From assembly GCF_004027225.2 (NCBI RefSeq), contig NC_044288.2, positions 20,594,744-20,658,743 of the forward strand: a stretch of 64,000 bases of DNA. Reading direction: 5' to 3'. Positions within the stretch are counted from its first letter, which is position 1. Every line of letters starts with the position of its first letter. Below, in pieces: positions 35,151 through 47,750 of this stretch. Both the position numbers and the translations under genes were made by a program. This DNA is from Strigops habroptila. Lineage: Eukaryota > Chordata > Aves > Psittaciformes > Psittacidae. Below the pieces are notes generated by a model. The model was not told where the DNA came from. It made no database searches and worked only from the letters and a program-made list of their open reading frames with translations.

Positions 35151-38100
35151 TAGATATTGCTCTTGCTGAACAAATGGTGTTTCCTAGCAAGAGGCCAGCT
35201 CTGGATTGCCTGACAATGCACATCCAAGCCTGACTCATCGCTGGCACAGAGAGCAAAGGAAAGCACTCACAAGGCATTAGAGAAATCATGCATGGATGGG
35301 AATTCACTAGCAAGATGCAGGGGATTGAACTTTTCTTCCAGACTTCTTCAGAGAGGTCTCCCTGGTCCCTCAGGTGAGTAGTGCATCATTAGACTGACCT
35401 GTGTGGTACCCACCGGGCTTGGCACAGAGGAAAGGACACCTACATCCTGCTCACTATGGAGATGCCCTGTCTGTTATCCCGAGTGCTGAGAAGAAAAGAG
35501 TCATGGCCCTGGCAGGGATCCTGCTGTGATGCTCACCTGGGTGCATTGGTACCCTGGTTTTTATTACAGAGCTGGGCAGGGGTAGAATTGTTATCTGTCT
35601 TCCAGCAGAAATTGCAGGGAATGTGTAAGGAAGGAATTGGGTAGGATTTCAAACCCAATTCTGAGAGCTCCTCAATACCCATGAGGATGTGGGGGCCAAA
35701 TAAAGTCTGCAGATATGAGGATGCCATATACTGCAGATGGAGAATCACGTTACAGGGATGAAACAGGGAAACTTCCATCCTTGTTCTGACAGCAAGACAG
35801 CGCACCCTGTTCATCAGCAGCATCTGTCTCAAGGAGGCACCCTGGGGCTCAGTAGTGGGGTGTGATGGTTTGGCTGGGGTCACAGCACAGCTGAAGGTCT
35901 TGGTGCCATGCCTGGAGATCTGCTCTGGGCACAAAGAGCTTCATGAGGACCAAAGCAGCAAAAGCTGACAGTGCTACAGGGATAGATGGTGGAGATGTGA
36001 AGGGAATGTGGTCTCTAGGGAGGAAAAGGGGAGGCCCTGTGGGGTCCCCGTCTGTAGGGTTCTCCCACCATGGCCTGCCAAGCAAATGCCCTCCTTACCC
36101 CAGCTATTGGCTTTGCCAGGACTAGGCTCCTTCATGCTCTTAGGTTTTGGCTGATTACTTGCAATTAGCACTAATTAGTGTCTCTTTTGGCAGTGCCTTG
36201 TCTCTAATTCCTGTGTCTTGTCCATGACACATCACGCTGGGTGCTGGGCTTCATTGTGTCCTGAGGCACCTCCACCAGTCTTGGCAGCAAAGCCAGAGGG
36301 TTATTTTGGGGCTGCAACCTGTGGAGGGGCTGCCTGTAGGGTTTCAGTTTTGGGGGGCACCTCAGCTTTCTGGAGGCTCCATGGTATCTTTTACTCTATA
36401 AAGCCGTGGTGCTGGGTGTGCTCTCCTGCTGCCCGGGGAGTTCTGGCTCTTCCCCAAGACCAGGGTACCCAGAGCAATGTTACAGGGTCTCCCTGACTGC
36501 TGCTGGCAGAATGGGCCTGTAGGGGCTCTGCTGGGATGACAGCGAGAGGTACAGGATGGTGTTAGATGCTCCCACAGCAGTCCCACATCTAACGGCTGTG
36601 CGCTCACAGGATGGACTGGGCAATCCCTCCCAGTCCTGAAGGCCGTGTCTGGGTTGCTTTTCTAGCCAGGCCTGCAGAGGCCATGCCAGGTATCTGTGTG
36701 TCCTAGCACTTGGATAGGGACACCATGGTGCAAGGTGGCATACCTGGCTGTGACAGCAGCAAGACTCAAGGGGACATGTCCTGGCTCCAAACAGGGTCCT
36801 TCACTGAGATTTCCCGGTGCTGTTGCCACCTGTAGCTCACCTTTCCCACCTATACTTTCCTATTGCTCAAATGATGGTGCTTCAGAAGCTTCTTTAGGTC
36901 CATGAATCTTTAGCCCCTGGTAGAGCCACAGGTTTTTAAACCCCAAAAGGTCATTGAATAATTATTTGCTATTGCTGTACCCACTGCTACTAATCCCACC
37001 ACAGAGAAATAGAGGCTTGCTGAGAAATCGAGCTGTAGCCTAAACTAAGAGAAGTCCACCAGAGAAAATGCAGGGATTAGGGGCACTTAGTGCCATGGAC
37101 CATTGTGGGGGTTGGGAAGAGAAGCATGGTCAGAGGACACCAAAGCTGGGCACAGGGATTCCCTATGTCACTGCTGCTCTCCATGATGGTAGTCACAGCT
37201 CATCCTGCACATGATGCTACTTGTAGTGCAAAGATCCTCTAACACCAGGGACTGCTTGCTCTCGGGGTACAGCAGCTCCTCCTGTACCAAGGGGAGCCCA
37301 GCAACCATGTCAGGCCACTAAATGTTCTTGTTGCCATCAGGAGGAATGATGGTGCTTTTCCATGGCCATTCCTGAAAGAGACACTTGAGGCAGGTCCATT
37401 TTCATGATCAAGGTGAACGGCCTCAACTGGAAATGCTTTGTGGGATGCAACCTGCAGTGAAGGTTACAGCCGTAGTTAGTTTATCTCACCCGGCAGGGTA
37501 GGGAGATAGTGCTTGGCAGACCTCCTGCTTTCAGCTAGTGCAGTTCAGTTCTGCAGTCAATCCCCAGAGTGTTTGCTCCTCCTCGGTCAGCCCAGGCAGG
37601 ATGGGAGCAGGCTAGCTCAAGGAGACGCTTCTGGGAGGGAGAGCAAGGGGAGCTGCAGGGAAACCAAGCATCTGTTGTACAAGCAGTAGCACTCGGCTGG
37701 GCTCTGTTCTTCTGAACCAGCCCCGTCCTTCTTTCTCTCTCTGTTCACTGCTCTCTTGGGACACCCTTATTGGGGTTCAAGCTCTCCCAGGCATCCATCG
37801 GCCCTGAGTGCTCAGTGTCAATGCTAACAGGAGAGTGAGAACAGCTTCCCAGGAGCAGGTGGCTGCCTCCAAATGCCCTGATCAAGCTCCAGAGCAGCTG
37901 GAGGTGTTTGTGCATCAGCTCATCAGGAGGTGCAGAGCAATCGCTCACCAGGAGTCACATCATCTTCCTCCTTCCACCTTCCTCCTGGCCCGGCAGTGGA
38001 ATTCACCATCCGTCTCTGCCATGGCTTTTGATTCCCAGGCCAACCTAAACGCGGGTGAGTTATGAAATGAGATACAGTAGGAGACAAGCCTCTCCCACCC

Positions 38101-40289
38101 CTCCTGTGGGTGGCTACAAATGATCAGGTTGGTTTCCCATCTGAACAACTATTTGATGCTATCATCAGTATTGCTCCTCCCTTTTAAGCTCCTCTCTTTC
38201 CCCACTTTTAGCATCTCCATATGTTAAACTTGGAGAAATGAATCTGGGGTGAAATAATTCATATTATGTCTTTACAGTCAGAATGCTCTGCTGGGTTGAA
38301 AGGCTGAAGGGAGAAAGGGTTTGGACATGGATCAAGTTCATGTCTATGCCTCCTCATTCCAATTATACATTTCTTGAAATCAAGAGCAGACTCTACTCCC
38401 AACACCTACATGGCAGTACTGGGGAGCATGTAGTTGGTTTTCAAGTCATCTTTCCATGCAAGCAGCCGTAGTGGTGACAGCAAAAGTACTTGCTTGGGTT
38501 TCCTATGCCAGAAAATGACACCCTGCGGCACTTTATTCTTCTTGAGTAACCCACTTCAGCCCATGTCCAGAAAAGACAGCAGGTTCTCAGCAATGCCAAG
38601 CAAGCCAGCATGGAAGGAATTGCTTTGGTTGGAAGCCATCACGTGAGGCAAAGCTGACTCAAGATGCTCCATATCCAAGTTACAGGAGTGTCGCCCCATC
38701 GGTTTCAAACAAATGCCACCAATTACTGAAAGCACAAATTCATGATCATTGTTCTTGTCCAATACTTCAGTTTGGGTTTTGTTTTAAGCACTGAAATGAG
38801 AAGACCCACCAGAACAGCAGGATCAGAACTGAGGGCACATCCCTGAGTGGGTCAGTCCATCTCCACCTTGTCCTTTCCCAGCCCCATATTAAAGCATTGT
38901 TAGAGCTGCGGGGCTCAGCAGTGGGTTGAATCATTTCCTGTGCTATGGTTGTAAAGATGCTAAAAAGACAGTGTGAGGGGTGGGGATGGGAAATACAGCT
39001 AATGAGGAAACATTCTCTTCCAAAATAAGGCTTTGCATGGCCTGGCAAGGTGCAGAGCTGCTGTTTCAGCTTCTTCTTGAGCACCAACCATTGGCCAGGG
39101 CTGGTAGGTTTCAGCGTGGAGAAACATCCATCCCAAGTTCTTGATGTAACTCAGATAAGCATAGCCATTTAATCAGTGTGCTCGATTCAGAAAGCAAATT
39201 ACTAGGAATATACTGCTCAGAACCACGTGCTTGCTCTCACAGGAGAAGATGCATATAAATACTCTATTCAGAAGAATAAGCAAGAGCAGAGTTATTTGCA
39301 GTGGAAGCAGCATGGTGTGCAGTGTGCTGTGATCGGCGAGGTGAAAGGCCTGGGGAGAGCAGGGGCTGCACTGCAGGGCCAGGGACAGACACCTTAAAGC
39401 TTCCCAAACAGTGAGGGTGAGAGGAGTGGGAAGTGGGAACGGGTGGCTGGGGGACACTGGCCGTGTACATGGAGCAGAGCCTGAGCTCAACACTCCACAG
39501 CGATCACAGCTCCAGCAGCTCGGGGGGTCAGAATCCTGCCCTGAACGTGAAGTGTGAAATCCATGTCCAAAAATATTCCAAATGATGCATATTGTAAGCA
39601 TTTGTCGGGTTTTCTAACCAGGGATTGAGCATTGAGAGCATTAAATTAAACATTAGGTGACTTGGCATGCTGTACAAGAAAGCCTGGGAAATGAGGAATG
39701 CGGGATAGATTGCATTATTTATAGTTTCGTTTTTTCCCTAGTTTGAACGCCTCTGAAGGAACGAGCGTATGCAGTGCTTGGAGGGGGACACAGTGTGGCC
39801 AGACCTTGCACTTGCAACGACTGCCTGCTATTCCTGCCTAGTCCTTCTCCATGGATTTCTCCATCCAGCCTCTCACTAACTGCACTCCTGGTGCTTTCCT
39901 CCCACAGCCAGAAGCTCTGCACGCCGGGCTGGAGCCCCAGGGCAGCACATCACCTACTCCATCCTCCTCCCAGGAGCACCAGAGTGCTTCAGGAGCCGCA
40001 TAAGCAGTTCCGACGTCGGGAGCAGCCCCAGTGCTCTGGTGCTTGGAGGGGTGGAAACCTCCTGAATTCACCTTCAGCCAAGATGATGATCCAAAGCACT
40101 CGTCCGCTTCAGCTCCTTGTGACTGCCCATGGACACGAGGGCCTTGAGCAAGGTCACAGGGCTGGGAGCACGGGGCTTTCCTGCAGCCTTGTGACAGCGG
40201 AAAGCACGACCAAGCCATGCTGGAACTCGGTTTGACAACTTGTTACCTTGAAGGAAGATGTTTTACTTCTATTCCAATGCTTTCTGCTA

Positions 40290-40320
40290 TAAAATATATA
40301 TATATCTCTATATACATGCA
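40290..40320. repeat. TA-rich microsatellite
   Basis: A short (TA)n run with interruptions (aatatatatatatctctatata). Confidence 0.75.
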
Positions 40321-40599
40321 CCAGAACTCAGATGGGCAAAACTGCGGCTAAGCAGTTGCATCTGCCACAGGGCTTCCAGCTCAGAGCATCCTTCTCTGTC
40401 TCAGTACTGCCAGCAGTTGTCTGGAATATGAAGGGACAGTCTCATGGCGTGAAGGGGGTTGCAGAATGTTACCTAGCACTCCTGCCAGACCTCACCGGGA
40501 GAGGCTCGCTCTGCATCTTCCTCAGAACCTCATTTAACCCACAAGGATGCACTGAGAGAAAAAAAAACTGCTTTGGGAGATTTTAAAGAACAGCATGAA

Positions 40600-43500
40600 C
40601 TAAAAAAGCAGCTGCCAAAATTAATTTCCAGCATTAAAAATCAGCACTGATGAGAGCCATCTTAGATCAAATAATTTATTTAGTAATTCCATGTAAACAC
40701 TTCAGATTTACTAGCAAATACAATGCTTGCTGTTCTTTTTAAATAGATCATTCAAAAAATAAGAATCTATTATTAATGGCAGGTTGACTAGAGATCTCCA
40801 TACTACTGTACAATAAGGAATTGGTTTTCTAATGGATTTAACATCTTGATTTTTCTTGTTCTGCATCTGCTTTACACAAAGCCCAAAGGACACGCGTTTG
40901 AACTGCTCCCTGACGATGCCACTGCGGACTGGGGTGTTTTGGGGAAGGTTCGCAGGCAAATCCTCCCATCCTGGCATTGGTATAAGCTGATGTGAGGGTG
41001 GGATGGCAGAACTTGCGTGAACACTGTTCACAAACACACGCCTTTTCAGTCAGAAAACAGAAAAATGAACGGTGGAGAACTTCTCTTTGGGATGTATAAA
41101 AGCAACGAACTCCATCGTTGGCATTTACTTATCAACACAGCAGTACACATACACGTATCCACAGTCTCGGAAAAGCATCCTATGAGCTGGAGAAAGCAGT
41201 GGTTCTGAGGCTTGGTACACCAGTGCACTAAAACCAAAAGAATGATACCTTCTTACATAGTCAAATGAAAAATAAATATCTTTATTGTCTGCCTACTTTA
41301 TTTCAGTTTTCAAATAAATTTTAAATAAATCTGTACAAAGTATACTGTTACAGTATATATTTGTAAGTTAACTGAAAGGCCTAAGTGTAACAACACTACA
41401 ATAAAGCAGTATAGATTGGCACATCTCTAATAAAGATTAACTTTTACACTCCAAAAATACCAACTCCCGTGAAAAACCTTATATATTTTTGGTATTTTTT
41501 ATGCAAAACATATTACAGTCCAATTCTGCCCTGCCTTAAAAAGAAAATAACTCCTAACACTTTTTGTGGTTTTTTTTTGCAGAGAACGTGAACATCTTTA
41601 TGCTGTTAAAGGGACACCATCAGAGTAAAAGAGAGAGAGAGAGAATGAAAGAAATAAAAAAGGTAAAAACTTTGGTCAAAAACTGGCAGGTTTTAGACTT
41701 GGTGCTTGTGTACCCATCTCATCGAGCACCGGCTGCAGTCGGTGCCGTGGTGGCAGGACCTCTGGAGCCTCCTCATAACAGGGATGCAAAGTGCTGCAGG
41801 AATGCTTCCAGTCAAAGAGCCAAACAAGAAAAGGATATTTTTTTACCCCTTGCAATTAAAAAAGCATTAACACACATGCACTGGGGCGAGTTTTGCTTCC
41901 CCTCCCCTCCAAACCCCGAGAATCTACAATTGATCTGAGTGTGTCCCTTTGCTCAAAATAAAGACTTCCGTACTGTCTAGATCACATTATGAAGCAAACT
42001 TGTTCACAGGGTGAAAGAGCCACATTTCCAAATTCAGGTTTTCAAATCCAACCGCAGTTGTTAAGATTCCCGAGCTCTTGGAACCTCCTAATGTCTCATT
42101 AAAGAATTCCAAACTGGGAATTGGGGGAGAAATACAGATTAAGAGCAAGTTTTCTCTCTTAATCTTTCCAGAGATAGATTAAATCAACGTTTACATGCTG
42201 AAAGTTAATCTTACATTAGAATGTAATGCAATATTGGCTGCAACATAAACCTATAAATAAATCAACTACCATAGATTAAACTCTGTTAAATATTTCTAAG
42301 TTAATAAAATATTGACAGTATTATAAAATTACAGTATTTACAATAAGAAAAAATCTAGACTAATATATACCTTTAACAGATCTCTTCTCCAATTTGGGAT
42401 CGCAATGGAATTATGAATATATGAACAATTTATTAGAAAGTTGCATTGCAATTATCATTTTTCCATTAGAGCTAGAGAGGGTGATCTATCACTGCCTTGG
42501 AAAAAAAAAAGAGTAAGTGACTTCTGATGGTGGGGTGTAGCTTTTGAGTACCAAACTGGTAACAGGAGTCCTCCGCAAGACGTCTGAAGATAAGGTAGGA
42601 CCAGCCTCAATTGCTCAGATTAAAGTTGTATTACAGAACTGCCAGCAATCAGAACCACCCAGGCTGCAAAAGGGGAGGAAAGGTAGTGTTCAGCTCAAAG
42701 TGCACAGCTGGAAGGGCTCCCCTCACTCTGGACTCCAACTAAGGCTGCAGGAGCTTCAGCCTGCAGCCAGAAACCTGAAAACCCCTCAGCTTTGGCGTTC
42801 ATTAGGGGGAAAAAGCCACTGGTGCTCCTTAAAGGGACATAGTTAGGTTGCAGCTAGGCCAAAAGAGCCCTCACCAACCACATACGATACAACCAGAGTA
42901 GGCATTTGAGATCCTCTTTGGCTTGCTTTGTTGGGAGGTTGCATTTTGGGGGGAGGTTTTATTTGGGGTTTTTTTGGCATTTTGTTTACTTGGGAGAAAG
43001 AAAAATTGGCTGGGACCACGCAGACAACTTGTTTTCTATTCCTCACCAGCTTCTGTGTTTCTGGAGTATCAGCGGAATGTTGTCGTGTTTGGGTTGCAAA
43101 CCCTTGCACAAAAATAAAGGAGGCTTCAGTGCTCCCAAGGGCATTTGTCTGAGTATAACCAAAACTCCACCAAAATGACCTAAAGTGGTTCCTGTCATTA
43201 AAAGCGCAGCTGCTTCTGGGGTCTCAGACACCTAGCAATGTCCTTTTAAGGATCAGACCTTGCACTTGCCCTTTCTCCCAGCCTTGGAGGAAGAGTTTAC
43301 AAGTTCAGGAAGGGCAATGTTCAAACTCTCTCCCTCCTCCCCACGTCACACTTTGCCTTCCAGCAGTAAATCAGAAAAAAATGGGGGGGAAAAATGACTT
43401 TTTCCAACCCCTTTCCCACCCTTCCCTCCCCCAGTCCTGCTCCCTGCAAACCAGCAATGGCATTTCTTAGTGTATATTTTGGGATAACTTATTTCCTCAG

Positions 43501-46150
43501 CCCCAAGCCTGAAGACGCTTGTGAGAGACCTACCCACAGGCTTCAGAGAGGTGTTTATACATTTGTGGGGGTTCTACCAATTCCCGTAGCTGGGAACACC
43601 TCTGTCTTTAAAAGCAGGCTTTAAAATGGCAAAAGAAGAATTTGTAAACTCAGGTCTACGTTACCAACAGAAGGGTCTAGGTCCTGCGGGCTCCATTCCC
43701 AGAGATGCAGAGCAGGAAAACTAGAAAGAAAACTTGGTACCTTTCAATCACCTGCCGGGTTGTACTGTGGGGGGGAGTGGGGAACGAGAGAGACAAAATG
43801 ACAACTGACCTTATAAACAAAGGTATGTTTAGGGCTTCTGGTTTCAGGAATAAACCGATATTTACTGGTAAAAGTCTGCCAAAAAACAAAAACAGAAACA
43901 CAGGATTACTGGTAAATATTGGTTTATATGGAGAAGTTTAAGAAAAAAAAAAAAGAAGTCATCATGCTCCTGATCTCCACATGCTCCTGGGCAGGAGCCG
44001 AGAACTGCCCCACAGCATCCCTACACTTGGCAGCATCCTTGGCACCCGGACACCTCAAACCAGAAGCCTTGTGTTGAGAGGAAAGTTGTGTTTCTTTCCT
44101 TTACTCCCCTTAAACTATGCAATTCTTTCTGATTCCCCCCCACCCTTCTCCTCCTCCAGGCTGGTCCTATGGGGGTTTGGCTCAGGAGTTTCTTCTTCTG
44201 AAACCACTTGGAAATGAATTTGTACATAATATGGTACCTCATCACCAAGGCTGCTGGTGCCTGAGCCTTGTCCCTCCCTGAGATACCATAAAATATACAA
44301 GACTGAGTGTATATTTTAAATAAAGCATTTTCTTGTAAGTGGCATAAACCCATTCATTTTATTTACATGCTTATTTATTTCCAAAAATAGAGTTGGTCCA
44401 CATTGGACAAGAGAAATCAAGAAGCCATACAGTAGAAGAGTTAAAAGTCCAACATTTAACCAAAGTACAATGAAATTCCAGAACTCTGTGGCTCACTTGA
44501 ACCACAGAAACATACACATGAGCCACACAGACATTTGTACATAGAGCATTATATTACCAATAATATTTGCAAACATGAGGTCAAGATGGCTAAAAACCCA
44601 GCAGAACCAAAGCAGGGGTCATGGCTGAACAGAAGCGGGTGGTGAACGGCGGTCACTACCACGGGTAACACCGCTCTCCAGAGGTTTTTCTTCACTTTTT
44701 GTGGTTTTAATTTAACTGAGAAGAAAGTCCTAATTTTTCTGCCCTGGGGATCACAATTGAGGACACGGTGAAAGCCAACCACATGTAGCTCCTAAATGCA
44801 CACCTAGCAGCCGGGCGATCTGCGGGCACCATCACTCATGGAGATCTAGTACCCGAGAAGGTGCAAGGAGCACCAAACAGCCCCGGGGCTGGCTGTGCTG
44901 GGGCTGAGCTCTGCTCGGGGGACAAAAACCCAGCCTAAAACCAGCTGGGTTTGATGCCGAAGCAGGGTAAATCTGCAGGGCAGGAGCCCCGTCCCATCTG
45001 CCCAGACAGACCGACCCTGCTCACTGCTGCCTTGCCTTAAAGATCACCTGGAAAAGAAAAAGTAGGTATTTATACCCTTGTGGGGTGCTGTGGGGTGACT
45101 GGAAAGGGTCTGGATGGAGTTTGTCTTGAAAACAAGGATTTCCTTCCCTTGCCATGGGCAAATTTTGGCATTAGTAATTCCAGTCCCATCTAGGTTTTTC
45201 TGGAAGACCATAAATAATCCAGCCTGAACAGACCTATGGTGTTAGAGGATGTCGCACCAGACATGGGGGAAGTGATTTGTACTCAAACAATTTAACTGTT
45301 TTAGATTAAAAATAATAATATTAAAAAAGCTCAGAGGCCTGATTAACAGCAGAAGGGGGAAAAAAAAAAAAAAAGGAAAAGATACATTTTCTCTGCATTA
45401 TGGCCTGGTTTATCTATTTCCATGGACCTCACTGTGATAATATCTCAGTGTCTTCAAAGGATGGAAAAATAGATTTAAATCTGTATGTTCTTCTGCAGCA
45501 AATCACAGCAAGTAAAAGGGGGGGAGATAGTTGTAGCTCTCCTGGTACTTCTACAAACAACCCCCTGTATGGGGCAGAGCTGCATTAAAAGGGTATAAAT
45601 GAATTTTCCTTTTTCAAGTCATCTTTGACACTCACAATATTAAGCCTAGTCCAATGTGAATGCTAGTATAGAGCTAATTTACAGAATACCAACAATAATT
45701 ATCTGTACCTAACAGGATTTAAAGGCAAGTATACTCAGTACATTTAGAAAATAAATACTATTATCAAAATGCCAGACCTTTGACAGCAGTTAGAACAGAA
45801 GCAGCCGTGCAGTTTTCTATGTGGACGGACAGCCTTTAGCACAAGTTGCTATTAACATCTGAGCCTGTAACAGACAACTTTATCTTCTGATTTGTCTCCT
45901 AGAATGTTTCTAATCTCAGATGTGAAATACGTTTTTAAAAAGAAATGGGCCTGATCCCGTGCACTTGGGTACGTACAACGCTCCCCAATGAAACTCAAAG
46001 CCCAAATTCCTAAAGAGAGAGCACAAGAGATTTTTGTTCTCACATCAAATATCTATCATGCAAGCATACCACGACATTTTATATTAAGTATTTCAAAGTC
46101 AGCTGGTATAATTTAACTAGAAGTGAGCAATCTCATGAAATTAGTATTTC
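40600..46150. other. AT-rich noncoding block of UTR-like character
   Basis: About 5.5 kb free of CR1. It is AT-rich, with poly(A)-type hexamers on both strands (minus strand near 40,676, 41,288, 41,305, 44,358 and 44,370; plus strand near 41,322 and 44,319). It resembles the PURA 3' UTR in texture and may be a conserved noncoding block or a 3' UTR of an untraced minus-strand transcript. This is where synteny would allow IGIP, but I could not identify its reading frame. A TATAAATA on the minus strand (45,064-45,076) is followed by an acceptor-like TTTTCCAG ending at 45,048. Confidence 0.45.
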
Positions 46151-46582
46151 TAAGGGGAGGGGACAAAGGTTGCATCAGTGACAAGCACCAGATTACCAAG
46201 GGAAAGGAGCACAGGGACACCGCGAGGGTCCGATGAACCGTGTCACGGAGAGTTCATGCACTGCAGCCTCTCAGACCTCAGCACCTACCTCTCTAATACA
46301 CAGTTATTTTCTATGGCAGTTTATACATCTTCACCTCATTTGCTTTTGCTACCCAGAATCAGATATTCTTCTTCCTGAATGAGCAAATCACTTAAAGCCC
46401 AGCAATATTGCTGAAGCATTAAAAATTGCTTTTTTTTTTAACTGGCTACTGCCTTGCGTCTCCCAGAGCCGGCCCCTACTGCTGCATGCTCACAGTACCA
46501 GACCTCATCATGATCTTCTGAACTGTCCAGTCACAGCCAAGCTGAAGTCAATTCTATGGTATAAACCAACTGCTCTGCTCTT

Positions 46583-46728
46583 TCATAGAATCCCAGCCTG
46601 GTTTGGGTTGGAAGGGACCTTAAAGCTCATCCAGTTCCAACCCCTGCCATGGGCAGGGACACCTTCCACTAGGGCAGGTTGCTCCAAGCCCCATCCAACC
46701 TGGCCTTGAACACTGCCAGGGATGGGGC
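46583..46728 (-). mobile_element. CR1 3' fragment
   Basis: It starts 'tcatagaatcccagcctgg', then 'gggttggaagggacctta', and ends at 'gccagggatggggca'. About 145 bases of the 3' end only. Confidence 0.92.
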
Positions 46729-47681
46729 AATTTCAATTGCCAATTCTTATATCTAAATACTAACTCTAACTGAAAGCCATGAGGTGGCTGCAGTTAACCT
46801 GCTCCTCTTGCAAAATCCAATGACTTAGAAAGCACTTACTCTTTGGTCTTTTGATCTACTGAAGAAAGGGAAGGTGGGAGAAGCGAGTGTATTTGCCATG
46901 ACTTCTAGACTTTTAAGGAGCCTAAACCCAAGCTAGAATTAGCTCACACCAGTTAGCTATGGGTCCTTCTAGGTCTCTTGGAGACACACATAGACACCCC
47001 TCCCTCAAGAACAGCGACAAGACCTGGAAGACGTTGACCAGACCTCTCTGCCCACTCCTTCCCTTTCTGCCCCCTGCCAAAAGCAAAACCTTTTAGGTTT
47101 TTCCTGGTAAAAAACAAAAGAAAACAGAACATATCCTCCACATCAGCTGTTGAGGAATGCTCTGGGATCTGGCAGACCTGCAAGCCAACTCAGGGTAAGA
47201 ATTTGAATGGGGGGGTGCCACATTGAAGGAAGAATCTAGATGCCATGCTACCCAGTATTGTGGGCTTGTTTCTCCTCTGCGGTCAACCAGACTTTGAGTC
47301 CTGGACCTAGATGGGCTCACAGGAAAAGTTCAATGAAAATCAACCCTTCTCCACCTGGCATCTTTGGTTTTAATGAATCAGTGTTTTCCAGTGGAAACTT
47401 GTTTGCTCAAAGGTTGAAGATCTACTTGGAAGCCTTTGATCACCATCTCCAACTAGACTTCTCTCTACCTTTTGTTGCCTAAGTGATCAACATCAGCTGC
47501 AAATAGAGAAGGACTCCATGATATTACTCTTATCATTACAAGTGTAATTTTTGAGTACCTTCTTGGGAGGACTTCATAAAAATCTTTTAAACCAACCAAA
47601 TAAAGATCAGTTGATTCTCTACCTCCTGCTGTTTGTCAACACATTCAAAGATTCTGGTAGATTACCCAGAAAACAAGATTG

Positions 47682-47750
47682 ATCATAGAATCACAGAAAG
47701 GTTTGGGTTGGAAGGGGCCTTCAAAGGCCACCTAGTCCAACCATCTTTCT
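47682..47750 (-). mobile_element. CR1 3' tail, older
   Basis: A short antisense tail (atcatagaatcacagaaagg, then gggttggaaggggccttc, then cacctagtccaacc), of an older subfamily. Confidence 0.85.

Larger units (their letters stand above)
25401..40600. other. Intergenic region, CYSTM1 to PURA (left part)
   Basis: About 15 kb with no recognised gene. It contains CR1 copies at 26,316 and 27,959, a polypurine tract at 33,121-33,240 and a CTCF-like motif at 35,136. A moderately CpG-rich spot lies near 32,210-32,440. The open frames are short and follow no splice logic. Confidence 0.6.

Noticed and set aside
45852..46043. A minus-strand frame with a signal-peptide-like start and cysteines, considered as IGIP
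   Set aside because: It begins with GTG and has no in-frame ATG before the upstream stop. The sequence does not match IGIP in its cysteine spacing or C-terminus.
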